Source of the DNA: an uncultured Flavobacteriaceae bacterium
GTDB taxonomy: Bacteria; Bacteroidota; Bacteroidia; Flavobacteriales; Flavobacteriaceae
Length of the DNA: 64,000 nt
Assembly (NCBI GenBank): GCA_947503005.1
Contig: CANNCA010000005.1
Location: 285,511 to 349,510 of the forward strand
Direction of reading: 5' to 3'
Numbering within the stretch: the stretch's first letter is position 1; every line of letters starts with the position of its first letter. Below the pieces are notes generated by a model. That model saw only the letters and a program-made list of their open reading frames with translations. It ran no database searches and was not told where the DNA came from. Made by a program: the position numbers and the translations under genes. Below are positions 7,684 to 18,067 of this stretch, in pieces.

Positions 7684-10600
7684 ATGAGAATTATATTTAT
7701 AATACTATTTTGTGTTTGCACAATTTCGCTAAAAGCTCAAAAAGGAGCCCAGCAGCAAAGCCAAAAACCCAACATCATCTTCATTCTTACCGATGATCAG
7801 CGCTACAGCGCCTTGGGTTATGCAGGTAATGAACTTATTTCCACTCCGGAAATGGATAAACTGGCCAAAGAAGGGACCTATTTTGAAAATGCGATGGTCA
7901 CTACACCAATATGCGCAGCAAGTAGGGCCAGTATATTAACAGGGCTATATGAACGGACGCATAACTTTAATTTCCAGACAGGAAATATTCGTGAGGAATA
8001 TATGACCAACTCTTATCCGAGAATCCTAAAGGAGAATGGTTATAAGACTGCATTCTACGGTAAGTACGGTGTACGATATAATGATCTGGAGAAACAATTT
8101 GACGAATACGAATCGTATGATCGCAACAATGCCTATCCTGATCGAAGAGGGTATTATTACAAGACATTGGGCAAAGACTCTGTTCACCTGACACGGTACA
8201 CAGGTCAAAAGGCGCTTGATTATATTTCAAAGGCCGATGCGAATAAGCCCTTTTGTCTCTCATTGAGTTTTAGTGCGCCCCACGCCCACGACCCCGCTGA
8301 GGACCAATATTTTTGGCAAGAAGAATCCGATGCATTATTACAGAACATGAATATGCCAGGCCCGGAGCTAGGTGAAGACAAGTACTTTGAGGCGCAACCC
8401 AAAATTGTACGCGATGGTTTTAATCGTTTACGTTGGACATGGCGTTATGACACCCCCGAAAAATATCAGCATAGTGTAAAAGGGTATTACCGAATGATTT
8501 CCGGAATTGATCGTGAAATCGCAAAAATTAGAGCAGAACTCAAAAAAAAGGGGATAGATAAAAACACGGTCATCATCCTAATGGGTGATAACGGTTACTT
8601 TTTGGGAGAACGACAATTTGCGGGTAAATGGTTGATGTACGACAACTCTGTTCGGGTGCCCCTTATCGTTTTTGACCCAAGACAAAAGAAACAGAAAGAT
8701 AGCGACGCCCTAGCCCTGAACATTGATGTGCCCTCAACCATTTTAGATTTGGCAGGTATTGAACAACCGAATACTTGGCAAGGGAAAAGTTTAATGCCAA
8801 TTGCTAGTAATAAGACAAAAGACTTTAAGCGTGACACCGTATTGATTGAACATATTTGGGATTTTGAAAATATTCCACCCAGCGAAGGGGTTCGAACAAA
8901 AGACTGGAAATATTTCCGCTACGTAAACGATAAAACCATTGAAGAACTGTACGATTTAAAGAAAGATCCGCAAGAAATCAATAACCTCGCAAAAGATCCG
9001 GCTTTTGCACAAAAACTCAATGCCTTCAGAAAGTCTACGGATGCTTTGATAGAAAAAAACAGCGATGCCTATCGAGCGGCTCCAACAGATTTGACCGTAG
9101 AGCTAATTCGTTCTCCGGAATCCGAAGTTAAAATATTCGACTTGCAGCCCGAGTTTGGATGGACGGTACCCTTAGGTTCAAAATTCCAATCGGCCTATCA
9201 AATTTTGGTAGCGTCAAGTCAATCGATTATCGACAGTAACAATGGCGACATTTGGGACAGCAAGCGCGTGGCCTCAAGTGCATCCACAGATGTGGAATAC
9301 GCTGGCGAATCCCTTGAAGTTGGAAAGACCTATTACTGGAAGGTGAGAATTTGGGATGAAGAAAATCGTCTGGTCGACTATTCCGAAGCACAAACCTTTA
9401 CTACAGGAAAAAGTGATAGCTACATTGTATCCACCGAAAACAAGTTTGTAACTACGAAGGTAAAGCCGGTATTGTTCGAAAAAAGAGGCGATTTTTATTT
9501 TATCGATTTTGGGAAGGCCGCCTTTGCCACAATGAATTTTATATACGAGGCAAAAACACGGCATATATTGACAATAAGGGTTGGTGAAATGGTAAACGAG
9601 GATGGAAATGTAAACAGAACCTCACCGGCAAAAAGTAATATCCGGTATCAAGAATTAAAAGTCGATGTAAAACCTGGTCAAACGAAATACCAAATAGAAG
9701 TACAAAAGAATGAGCGAAATACCAGGGCCAATCAAGCCATTCCCCTTCCAGATGGTTTTCCACCATTGGTACCCTTTCGATATGCGGAGATTGAAGGCGC
9801 ACAGGAAACTTTGACTGCCGAAAGTGTTGAACAATTGGCTTTCCATACCTATTGGGATGAAAGTGCTAGTAGTTTTGAAAGTGATAATGACATTTTAAAT
9901 CAGGTATGGGACTTATGTAAATATTCCATAAAAGCGACCACATTTAATGGCTTGTATGTTGACGGGGATAGAGAGCGTATACCCTATGAAGCCGATGCGT
10001 ATTTAAATCAATTGAGCCACTACACCACCGATCGAGAATTTGCCATAGGAAGACGTACGATAGAGTATTTTATGAAGAATCCGACATGGCCTACCGAATG
10101 GCAGCAACACGTGCCTTTGTTGATCCATGCGGATTACATGTATACGGGTAATACTGAATTGATTGAACGCTACTATGAAGCCTTAAAACATAAATCACTT
10201 TACGAATTGTCCAATGAAGATGGTTTGATTACTTCGACAAAAGTGGATCGGGATTTTATGCGCAAACTTGGTTTTCCCGATGGATACAAAAAACCATTGA
10301 CCGACATTGTTGATTGGCCTCCTGCAAATTTTAACGGCAGTACGACACCCGGAGAACGTGATGGATTTGTTTTCCAACCGTACAGTACGGTAATCAACGC
10401 TTTCTTTTATGAGAATATGAAAATCATGGCCGAGTTTGCCCGCATACTTGGTAAAACACAAGAAGTTTTGGACTTTGAGCTACGAGCTGCAAAAGCTAAG
10501 AAAGCGGTCAATGAACAAATGTTCGATAAAGAACGGGGCGTTTATGTCGATGGCATAGGAACGGACCATGCATCGTTGCACGCCAATATGATGCCCCTGG

Positions 10601-11202
10601 CTTTTGGCTTAGTTCCTGAAGAACATTTTGAATCTGTAGTTGACTTCGTGAAATCCAGGGGCATGGCTTGTAGTGTTTACGGATCCCAGTTTTTAATGGA
10701 TGGACTGTACAATGCCGGTGAAGCTGATTATGCGCTAGATTTATTGATCGATACCAGTGATCGAAGCTGGTACAATATGATTCGTATCGGTTCTACCATT
10801 ACCTTGGAAGCATGGGATAATAAATACAAAAACAACCTCGATTGGAACCATGCATGGGGCGCCGTACCTGCAAATGTAATTCCGAGAGGTTTATGGGGAA
10901 TAAAACCAAAAACTCCCGGATTCGGAATAGCTTCGATTAAGCCACAGATGAGCAAACTGAAATCGAGCACAATTGAGGTACCTACAGTTAGGGGAAAGAT
11001 TAAAGGAAAATATACCCATAACGGTCCTAGGCTTCAGACTTATGAAATTGAGATACCGGGTAACATGGTGGCGGAATTTTCCTTAAACAATCTTGAAGGA
11101 AAAGATTTCATCCACAATGGAGAAAAAGTGCCGCCTGCTTTTGAGTCCATCAGACTCTCACCGGGGAAGCATACCATACAGTTAAAAATCAATTCGTTTT
11201 AG
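7684..11202 (+). CDS. Bifunctional S1 sulfatase / GH78 alpha-L-rhamnosidase
   Basis: An 1172-residue secreted fusion (signal peptide through about residue 19). The S1 sulfatase domain spans about 25-460: metal Asp pair in FILTDDQ, formylglycine motif CAASR at 77-81, and GDNGYFLGE. The GH78 half starts about 475 with the usual N-terminal beta domain ([13 protein letters not shown]). The catalytic barrel has DGDRER at 760-765 (likely acid Glu764) and TLEAWD (likely base Glu1042). The architecture matches, as I recall, the P36 sulfatase/rhamnosidase of the Formosa agariphila ulvan locus. The likely job is to desulfate a terminal Rha3S and then release rhamnose. It is first in an operon with three more sulfatases. 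Confidence 0.93.
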   Translation: MRIIFIILFCVCTISLKAQKGAQQQSQKPNIIFILTDDQRYSALGYAGNELISTPEMDKLAKEGTYFENAMVTTPICAASRASILTGLYERTHNFNFQTGNIREEYMTNSYPRILKENGYKTAFYGKYGVRYNDLEKQFDEYESYDRNNAYPDRRGYYYKTLGKDSVHLTRYTGQKALDYISKADANKPFCLSLSFSAPHAHDPAEDQYFWQEESDALLQNMNMPGPELGEDKYFEAQPKIVRDGFNRLRWTWRYDTPEKYQHSVKGYYRMISGIDREIAKIRAELKKKGIDKNTVIILMGDNGYFLGERQFAGKWLMYDNSVRVPLIVFDPRQKKQKDSDALALNIDVPSTILDLAGIEQPNTWQGKSLMPIASNKTKDFKRDTVLIEHIWDFENIPPSEGVRTKDWKYFRYVNDKTIEELYDLKKDPQEINNLAKDPAFAQKLNAFRKSTDALIEKNSDAYRAAPTDLTVELIRSPESEVKIFDLQPEFGWTVPLGSKFQSAYQILVASSQSIIDSNNGDIWDSKRVASSASTDVEYAGESLEVGKTYYWKVRIWDEENRLVDYSEAQTFTTGKSDSYIVSTENKFVTTKVKPVLFEKRGDFYFIDFGKAAFATMNFIYEAKTRHILTIRVGEMVNEDGNVNRTSPAKSNIRYQELKVDVKPGQTKYQIEVQKNERNTRANQAIPLPDGFPPLVPFRYAEIEGAQETLTAESVEQLAFHTYWDESASSFESDNDILNQVWDLCKYSIKATTFNGLYVDGDRERIPYEADAYLNQLSHYTTDREFAIGRRTIEYFMKNPTWPTEWQQHVPLLIHADYMYTGNTELIERYYEALKHKSLYELSNEDGLITSTKVDRDFMRKLGFPDGYKKPLTDIVDWPPANFNGSTTPGERDGFVFQPYSTVINAFFYENMKIMAEFARILGKTQEVLDFELRAAKAKKAVNEQMFDKERGVYVDGIGTDHASLHANMMPLAFGLVPEEHFESVVDFVKSRGMACSVYGSQFLMDGLYNAGEADYALDLLIDTSDRSWYNMIRIGSTITLEAWDNKYKNNLDWNHAWGAVPANVIPRGLWGIKPKTPGFGIASIKPQMSKLKSSTIEVPTVRGKIKGKYTHNGPRLQTYEIEIPGNMVAEFSLNNLEGKDFIHNGEKVPPAFESIRLSPGKHTIQLKINSF

Positions 11203-11215
11203 AAGATGACTAGAT

Positions 11216-12634
11216 ATGAGATGTGCAACCCTTATCGTTCTGGCAAGTATCTTTCTTCTGGCTTGTAAAGCCGAACCGAAGAAGCAAAAGGAAGAAAAAG
11301 TTCAACAAAAGCCCAACATTCTGTTTATTGCAGTAGACGATTTACGACCAGAACTCAACTTTTATGGTGCGACTCATATACATTCCCCCAACCTAGATAA
11401 ACTTGCCTCCCAAAGCTTGGTTTTTGATAGGGCCTATTGCAGCGTCCCCACTTGTGGCGCATCTAGGGCTAGTATCTTAACAGGTAAAAGACCTACGAGA
11501 AATCGATTTTTGACTTTCGATACTCGGATAGATGAACAGGTTCCTGAGGCCATCACATTGCCTAAACTTTTCAAGGCCAACGGCTATACAACAATTTCCA
11601 ATGGGAAGGTCTTGCATGTCGCCGATGACAGCGCCAGCGACTGGGATGAGGTTTGGAGACCTAGTGAAGAAACCTTGAATTATTTCAACAAGGATAATAA
11701 AGAACTGATTTCCCGGAAACAGCGTGGCAATCCTTTTGAAGCGGCTCGTATCGATGATAGCGAGTATATGGATGGTAAAATTGCTGCTAAAGGCATTGCG
11801 GACCTCAAGAAACTGAAGGAAGCCGGCAAGCCCTTTTTTATGGCCGTGGGTTTTATGAAGCCACACTTGCCTTTTAATGCACCGCAAAAGTATTGGGATA
11901 TGTATCCCATAGAAAATGTAAGCCTTCCAGAAAGCTATCAACAACCCAAGACAACACCATTAGAAGCGTTTCATAATTTTGGCGAACTTAGAACCTATTC
12001 CAACGTTCCCGAAAAAGGGGAATTGCCTACTGAGATGGCCAAAGAATTGATACAAGGATATTACGCCTGTGTAAGCTTCGTTGATGTGCAAATCGGTAAA
12101 CTGTTAGATGAACTTGAAAACGAGGGATTGGCCGAGAATACCATCGTGGTACTTTGGGGAGATCACGGTTGGAATTTAGGAGAGCACCAATTATGGTGTA
12201 AACATTGCACATTTGAATCTTCGCTACGTAGCCCTTTACTAATCAAAGTTCCGGGAAAAACGAATGGACGGCATGTACCCAATATCACAGAGTTTGTTGA
12301 TATATACCCCAGTCTTGTTGAATTAGCAGGATTAAAAATGCCTGAGAACCAACTTGAGGGTGAGAGTTTTGTGCCACTTCTAAATGGAAAGGAGCGAACA
12401 AAAAACTATGCGATATCCAAATTTAAGGATGCTGTAACCTTGATAAAAGGAGATTACTTCTACACGGAATGGACCAATGACGAAGGCATTGGCTATGAGC
12501 GGATGTTGTTTGACCATAAAACGGATCCGTTGGAGTTGGACAACTTGGCTGAAAAAAAAGAATACGAAGAACTCGTCTCTCAATTAGCCAGTGAACTACG
12601 AGAAAAATGGGGCAAAGATTTCCTGAATCAATAA
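11216..12634 (+). CDS. S1 sulfatase, iduronate-2-sulfatase-like lipoprotein
   Basis: A lipoprotein signal (lipobox ending LLAC, Cys17) targets it to the periplasm. The sulfatase core has the metal pair in AVDDLRPE (Asp41, Asp42), formylglycine motif CGASR at 80-84, KPHLPFNAP, and [11 protein letters not shown]. This layout is typical of the iduronate-2-sulfatase-like S1_7 group. It is second in the operon, 13 bases after the sulfatase-rhamnosidase. The substrate position cannot be read from sequence; removal of sulfate from rhamnose or uronate units of the imported oligosaccharide is expected. The Cys must be converted to formylglycine by an enzyme not encoded in the window. Confidence 0.92.
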   Translation: MRCATLIVLASIFLLACKAEPKKQKEEKVQQKPNILFIAVDDLRPELNFYGATHIHSPNLDKLASQSLVFDRAYCSVPTCGASRASILTGKRPTRNRFLTFDTRIDEQVPEAITLPKLFKANGYTTISNGKVLHVADDSASDWDEVWRPSEETLNYFNKDNKELISRKQRGNPFEAARIDDSEYMDGKIAAKGIADLKKLKEAGKPFFMAVGFMKPHLPFNAPQKYWDMYPIENVSLPESYQQPKTTPLEAFHNFGELRTYSNVPEKGELPTEMAKELIQGYYACVSFVDVQIGKLLDELENEGLAENTIVVLWGDHGWNLGEHQLWCKHCTFESSLRSPLLIKVPGKTNGRHVPNITEFVDIYPSLVELAGLKMPENQLEGESFVPLLNGKERTKNYAISKFKDAVTLIKGDYFYTEWTNDEGIGYERMLFDHKTDPLELDNLAEKKEYEELVSQLASELREKWGKDFLNQ

Positions 12635-12670
12635 TAAACCTGTGATGGCAAAAACTATCCTTAGTATAAA

Positions 12671-14146
12671 ATGAAAAAGGTTATCGGAATACTATTGTTG
12701 CTTCTTATTGGCACCTCCGTTTTGGTAGGTTGCAAAGAGAATACCAACAAAGATGTAGTGGCCAAGCAATCTAGTACGACTGGTCAAGTTAAACGCCCGA
12801 ACATCATTTTCTATTTAGCCGATGACCAAGATAAATACGATTACGGATGCTATGGGAATGAGAAAGTTCATACTCCGGCAGTAGACCGGCTTGCCAAAGA
12901 AGGTATGCTATTCGAAAACGCCTTTACGGCACAAGCAATATGTGCCCCTAGCAGGGCACAACTTTTCACCGGTAAATACCCGCTCAAAAATGGCTGTTTT
13001 GCCAATCATACCAAAACAAAGCCTGATATAACAAGTGTCACATCGCACATGCAAAAATTAGGTTACGAAGTAATACTTGCCGGAAAAAGCCATGTCAAAC
13101 CTTCAAGTGTTTACGATTGGAATAGGGAATGGGAGCCTGTTCCAAAAGAAGGAGTTCCAAGAGACTATATTCCCGTAGACAGCATTGCCCATTATTTTAA
13201 ACATGCGAAAAAGCCCTTTTGTATGTTCATTACGTCAAAATATCCCCACGGAAAGTATTTTGATGTCCCTGACGCAAAAGCTGAAAATATCAAGTTCTAT
13301 CCCTTTAATGAACATAAAAAAAATGATGAGTCCTTCGTTAAAATGAAAGCAGGGTATTATCGAAGTATTGAGGAAGATAATCGACAGCTCGAATTGGTTC
13401 TAGATTTAGTAGATAATCATCTGGATAGAAATACACTATTTATTTATAGTGCAGATCATGGGGTATCCGGAAAGTTCACGGTAAAAGACATTGGTTTAAA
13501 AGTTCCATTGGTAGTCCGATGGCCAGATGTAATAAAACCGGGATCAATGTCGAATCAATTGATTCACTACACAGATGTCCTTCCCACTTTTATTGAAATG
13601 GCTGGAGGAAACCCCCCATCTAACCTAGATGGCAAAAGCTTTTTACCACTGCTAAAAGGGCAGGATGTTGAAATTCATCAATATGTGTATGGGGTCAGAA
13701 CAAATCAGAACATCCTGAATGCAGAAGTTTTTCCTTCAAGAATGATTCGCGATAAACGCTACAAATACATCAGAAATTTTAATTCAATTGAAATCCTGGA
13801 TAAAAATTTAGGAGATAAGGAAAACGTAAATGTTTTTATTCGAAGGGGTGCGGAAAAATTTAAAGATGAACCTTTTGAGGAATTATTTGACGTGCAAAAC
13901 GATCCCTTTGAGCAAAAGAATCTAATCGAGGATTCGGAGTTTCAGGAAATAAAAAATAGGCTGCGAAAGGAAATGTTCCGTTGGATGGAGGAACAAGGTG
14001 ATTTCTTGAACGATGAATTGGGGAACATGCCAATACTAACTGCCACAGGGTTTAAGCTAGACCAAAACAAAACTGTTAGAACTATTCCTGATTCTTTGCT
14101 TAATACATTAAAGGAAGAAGATTATTTTGTGATTGGGCATTGGTAA
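12671..14146 (+). CDS. S1 sulfatase, N-sulfoglucosamine-type lipoprotein
   Basis: Lipoprotein signal with Cys21 (LVGC). Active-site features are LADDQDKYD (metal Asp pair 51-52), CAPSR at 91-95 and the late SADHGVSG. The overall pattern (YGNEKVHTPAVDRLA, LFTGKYP) resembles the heparan-sulfatase-like S1_8 group, a tentative subfamily call. It is third in the operon, 36 bases after the previous gene. The C-terminus after about residue 430 is longer than the minimal core and probably forms the small C-terminal subdomain. Confidence 0.9.
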   Translation: MKKVIGILLLLLIGTSVLVGCKENTNKDVVAKQSSTTGQVKRPNIIFYLADDQDKYDYGCYGNEKVHTPAVDRLAKEGMLFENAFTAQAICAPSRAQLFTGKYPLKNGCFANHTKTKPDITSVTSHMQKLGYEVILAGKSHVKPSSVYDWNREWEPVPKEGVPRDYIPVDSIAHYFKHAKKPFCMFITSKYPHGKYFDVPDAKAENIKFYPFNEHKKNDESFVKMKAGYYRSIEEDNRQLELVLDLVDNHLDRNTLFIYSADHGVSGKFTVKDIGLKVPLVVRWPDVIKPGSMSNQLIHYTDVLPTFIEMAGGNPPSNLDGKSFLPLLKGQDVEIHQYVYGVRTNQNILNAEVFPSRMIRDKRYKYIRNFNSIEILDKNLGDKENVNVFIRRGAEKFKDEPFEELFDVQNDPFEQKNLIEDSEFQEIKNRLRKEMFRWMEEQGDFLNDELGNMPILTATGFKLDQNKTVRTIPDSLLNTLKEEDYFVIGHW

Positions 14147-14198
14147 TATAAAATTGCTATACGCTAAGAACTGTATAGAAAGACGGAATTAAAACGAA

Positions 14199-16217
14199 AT
14201 GAAAATGAACACTAAGCTACTAGTCTTTGTAACGATTGCCTTGACCTTATTTGGTTTGAAGTCCTATTCCCAGGAATCAAAATTCACAGCTCCGATAATT
14301 GACAAAAACAATGTCTTTGAAGAAAAGAATGGCCAAGTTGCGATAGAGGCAGAATACTTCTACAAACAAAGTAAATCTGAAATACGCCAATGGTATCGGA
14401 CTACTAGGCATGAAACACCTGAAGTTGGTCGTGATGAAGACGAAAATCATGGGAGTAGTGCAAGTAATTATACGTATTTGGAAATTTTGCCAGATACCCG
14501 GGTCACGCATGCCGATTCTTTGATTCGAGGTGAGAATTTTTCCAATGAACCGGGCAAAATGGCCTTTCTCCATTACAGGGTAAAAATCAATGATCCAGGT
14601 CGTTATTATGTTTGGGTACGGGCATTCAGCACTGGCGGTGAAGATAACGGTATTCATGTGGGATTGAACGGTAAATGGCCGGAAAATGGCCAGCGCATGC
14701 AATGGTGCGATGGAAAAAACGAATGGACATGGGCAAGCAAACAAAGAACAAAAGAAGTGCATTGTGGTGTACCTCACGAAATCTTTTTGAATATCGCAGA
14801 AAGCGGTATTCATGACATTCAATTCAGCATGCGTGAAGATGGATTTGAATTTGACAAATTCGTTTTGACAAAGGACAAGAATTATGTTCCCAAGGATAAT
14901 GGGCCGAGGGTGGTAATCAATTGGCCAGAACCTTCGTACTTTCAGCGAATAGGCACTTCTGTAGTTGAAAACAAAACCTTACCAGTAGATGATTTTCCTG
15001 TAGCGGGAACGGGATTTTATAGAGATGCCGGAAGAAGATGGCTTGCCATTAATCCAAATAAACATAAGGAGGCCAAGACCGCGACAAGCTTCAATTTTAA
15101 AAGCGGTGCGTATGATGTGGTGTTCGTAGGTGTCGGTGAAAACGATGGGCAATCCAAATTTACCGTTGCCATTAACGATACGGAATTGGGTTCTTTTTCC
15201 CCTACGACAACTCTTAAAATGTTTGATGAAGGAAGTAATTTCAATGCCTTTTGGAAGAACGTCCAACTGAATAAGGGCGATACTATTAAAGTAACCGCTG
15301 AAATCGGAAGTGCCGATGGGAAAGAGTGGGCGAGGGCGCGTTGGGCCGGACTCATCTTTACTCCGGTGGGTAAAGGTGAAGCAGTTAAAAATGCCGTTTT
15401 AGATGATTCTTCCACGTCTGATACCACAGGAATGCCCTCGATAAATCCACCTGCAGGGCGTATTGCGATTGTTGCCGATGGGAATTCCCCAGACCCTGAT
15501 GACCTTGGTGGCACGGCAGTTTCTATTTCCTTACTTCGAGCTACAGGACTTGAAGATCGTTTGGTGCACTACTCCCATAGCTGTGACCTAGAAAGGGTCG
15601 AACGGATTTCTGAAAGGGCAGAGAAAGAAAGGCACGCTTTAATGCAGACGGCATGTGATGTGACCGCCAGGCGGTGGGGTGGGTTTGACGCCTTGACTTT
15701 TTTTGATGCCAAATGGCAACAAGATGAAACCGTCAAAGATTTGGCCGCAGCAATAAATGCCTCAACGGTAGAAGACCCCTTATGGATTGTCGAAGCAGGT
15801 GAACCGGATATCATAGGTTTCGCCTTGGATGCTTCTAAAAAAGCAAAACATAAATATGTCAAAGTAGTCACACATCATCCGGCCAATGATGATGCTGGTG
15901 ATTTTTATACCTGGCAGCAGATATTGGATTTTGGGGTGGAGGAAATCCGTATTCCAGATCAAAACGTCAACCTAAAAGTGTCCCTTGAAAAATGGGATTG
16001 GGCCAAAAATCATTCAGACCCAAGAATACAATGGGTATGGTTGCTAGGAAAAATCGCAGAGGTCGATGACGTGGTCACTTTTCAAAAAGGAAAGTGGGAC
16101 TGCTCCGATGCCGGTATGGTATTGTATTGGATTACGGGCGCCGCTAACGGTGGGCTTATGCAAGGAACGATTGATGATGTCAAACATTTACTTTTAAATT
16201 ATGTAGAGGGTAATTAG
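14199..16217 (+). CDS. Secreted nucleoside-hydrolase-like protein with two N-terminal beta-sandwich modules
   Basis: Signal peptide to about residue 25. Residues 35-230 form a beta-rich module resembling the GH115 C-terminal/CBM type (VAIEAEYFY, RYYVWVRAFS, FEFDKFVLTKD). About 255-390 is a second jelly-roll-like module (AINDTELGSFS, WARARWAGLIF). From about 425 a nucleoside-hydrolase or DUF1593-like domain begins with DGNSPDPDDLGG, a variant of the DxDxxxDD calcium motif, and ends near SDAGMVLYWITG. It is fourth in a sulfatase operon. A base-ribose substrate makes no sense here, so I infer hydrolysis or binding of an algal sugar. The function is unknown. Confidence 0.75.
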   Translation: MKMNTKLLVFVTIALTLFGLKSYSQESKFTAPIIDKNNVFEEKNGQVAIEAEYFYKQSKSEIRQWYRTTRHETPEVGRDEDENHGSSASNYTYLEILPDTRVTHADSLIRGENFSNEPGKMAFLHYRVKINDPGRYYVWVRAFSTGGEDNGIHVGLNGKWPENGQRMQWCDGKNEWTWASKQRTKEVHCGVPHEIFLNIAESGIHDIQFSMREDGFEFDKFVLTKDKNYVPKDNGPRVVINWPEPSYFQRIGTSVVENKTLPVDDFPVAGTGFYRDAGRRWLAINPNKHKEAKTATSFNFKSGAYDVVFVGVGENDGQSKFTVAINDTELGSFSPTTTLKMFDEGSNFNAFWKNVQLNKGDTIKVTAEIGSADGKEWARARWAGLIFTPVGKGEAVKNAVLDDSSTSDTTGMPSINPPAGRIAIVADGNSPDPDDLGGTAVSISLLRATGLEDRLVHYSHSCDLERVERISERAEKERHALMQTACDVTARRWGGFDALTFFDAKWQQDETVKDLAAAINASTVEDPLWIVEAGEPDIIGFALDASKKAKHKYVKVVTHHPANDDAGDFYTWQQILDFGVEEIRIPDQNVNLKVSLEKWDWAKNHSDPRIQWVWLLGKIAEVDDVVTFQKGKWDCSDAGMVLYWITGAANGGLMQGTIDDVKHLLLNYVEGN

Positions 16218-16284
16218 AATTTAAAACCTTGCGAACCAGAATCTAAATTGTGCTATTTCAAAATCGAAAATTAATTGTATTCAT

Positions 16285-18060
16285 ATGAAATTGGTGAAGA
16301 AAATTTTTGAGCCTCTGACGGGCGTACTCTTTTTAATGGCTTTTGTGCTGGTAAGCTGTCAAACAAAGAACCAAGATGTCAAGCCCGATGCAACAACCGT
16401 TGTGAAGGCAGAATTGCCGAAACACCCCAATATTTTATGGCTGGTTACCGAAGACATGGGACCTTACATTCCCCCTTTTGGTGATTCTACCATCGTAACG
16501 CCCAACTTGAGTCGTTTGGCTAAGGAGGGCGTGGTGTATCCTAATTTATTTTCGACCTCAGGAGTATGCGCACCCAGTAGAGCTGCCATTACCACAGGAA
16601 TGTATCCTTCCTGCATCGGTGCGAATCACATGCGTACCACTTCAAATACCGAGGAGACCGGCCTACCTAAATATGAAGCGATTCCGCCCCTGCAAGCCCG
16701 CATGCTTAGTGAAATTCTTCGTATGAAGGGTTATTATTGTTCTAATAACTACAAAGAAGATTACCAATTCAAGGCACCTGTAACGGCTTGGGATGAAAGT
16801 AGCCCCTATGCACATTGGAGAAATCGCGCTAAGGATCAGCCCTTCTTTTCGGTTATGAACTTTACAGAGACGCACGAATCGGGATTGTTCGAACCCTATG
16901 GCTTTCGGGAAATTGAAACAAGGCATTACCAATCGGGCGATCCCAAGTATAAATGGAAGAATTATGGAGCCTCGCACGCTCAAAACAGAATGGCCGAAGA
17001 AGACACACCGATTCATCTTTCTAAAGACACCGAGTTTAACATTCCGCCGTATTTGCCTGACACCGAAGTCGTTCGCCGTGATATGTGGAAGTTGTACAAC
17101 AATATCGCTGAAATGGATAGGCAAGTCGGGGCCGTTTTAAAGCAGTTGAAAGACGACGGACTCTTAGAAAACACCATTATCTTTTTTTATGGAGATCACG
17201 GGGGACCTTTACCTAGGGAAAAACGTTTGATTTATGATTCAGGCCTAAACACGCCAATGATTGTTCGTTTTCCGAATCAATTACATGCCGGTACGCGAGA
17301 TGAACAATTGGTCAGCTTTGTTGATTTTGTACCCACCTTACTTTCTCTTATTGGAATAACCCCTCCAGAGTATATGCAGGGACAGGCTTTTTTAGGAGAT
17401 TATAAAGCGCAGAAAGGGAGAAAGTACATCCACGCGGCGGCGGACCGCTTTGATGGTTTTACGGATGTTATTCGAGCGGTACGGGATAAACATTATAAAT
17501 ACATTCGCAATTATAGACCTGAACAAGGCTACTATTTGCCAGTTGAATATCGGGAACGCATACCTGCTATGCAAGAATTATTGCGCTTGCGTAAAGAAGG
17601 AAAACTGGATAGCATCCAGGCGCAATGGTTTAGAAGCAGTAAAGACGCTGAGGAATTATTTGATTGTGAGGCCGACCCCTTTGAACTTCACAATTTGGCC
17701 AAGGATCCCAAACATTCAGAAAAATTAAATGAATTGCGAACGGAGATGGACCGATGGCTTTTAGACATCGGCGACGAACCCAACCTCCCGGAAAAAGAAC
17801 TCATTGCAAAATTATGGAACGGTAAAAAAACCAAGCCCTTAACCTTAAAACCCACAATCTCTTCTTCCGAAGGAAAAATTTCGATTCGTTCAAAAACTGC
17901 AGGGGCTTCTTTGGGGTATAAAATCCTTCCAAAAAATGGAACTCCTCCAAAAGCCTGGTCCGTTTACCAAGAACCCTTTGAGCTTCCCGAGGGATACATC
18001 GTATTGGCACAAGCACATCGAATAGGATTTGAACCTAGTGCAATCGTTGAAGGAAATTAA
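16285..18060 (+). CDS. S1 sulfatase lipoprotein with an ED metal motif
   Basis: The lipoprotein signal ends LVSC (Cys25). The sulfatase core has CAPSR at 95-99, FYGDHGGPLPREK and YIRNYRPEQGYY. The first metal motif is VTEDMGP, with Glu56-Asp57 where the other sulfatases have Asp-Asp; this occurs in some S1 branches and need not mean inactivity. After about residue 515 a short beta domain follows (SSEGKISIRSKTAG...YKILPKNG), resembling the C-terminal module of chitobiase-like or GH families. It is last in the five-gene operon, ending 7 bases from the convergent GH78 gene. Confidence 0.9.
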   Translation: MKLVKKIFEPLTGVLFLMAFVLVSCQTKNQDVKPDATTVVKAELPKHPNILWLVTEDMGPYIPPFGDSTIVTPNLSRLAKEGVVYPNLFSTSGVCAPSRAAITTGMYPSCIGANHMRTTSNTEETGLPKYEAIPPLQARMLSEILRMKGYYCSNNYKEDYQFKAPVTAWDESSPYAHWRNRAKDQPFFSVMNFTETHESGLFEPYGFREIETRHYQSGDPKYKWKNYGASHAQNRMAEEDTPIHLSKDTEFNIPPYLPDTEVVRRDMWKLYNNIAEMDRQVGAVLKQLKDDGLLENTIIFFYGDHGGPLPREKRLIYDSGLNTPMIVRFPNQLHAGTRDEQLVSFVDFVPTLLSLIGITPPEYMQGQAFLGDYKAQKGRKYIHAAADRFDGFTDVIRAVRDKHYKYIRNYRPEQGYYLPVEYRERIPAMQELLRLRKEGKLDSIQAQWFRSSKDAEELFDCEADPFELHNLAKDPKHSEKLNELRTEMDRWLLDIGDEPNLPEKELIAKLWNGKKTKPLTLKPTISSSEGKISIRSKTAGASLGYKILPKNGTPPKAWSVYQEPFELPEGYIVLAQAHRIGFEPSAIVEGN

Positions 18061-18067
18061 ATTATTT

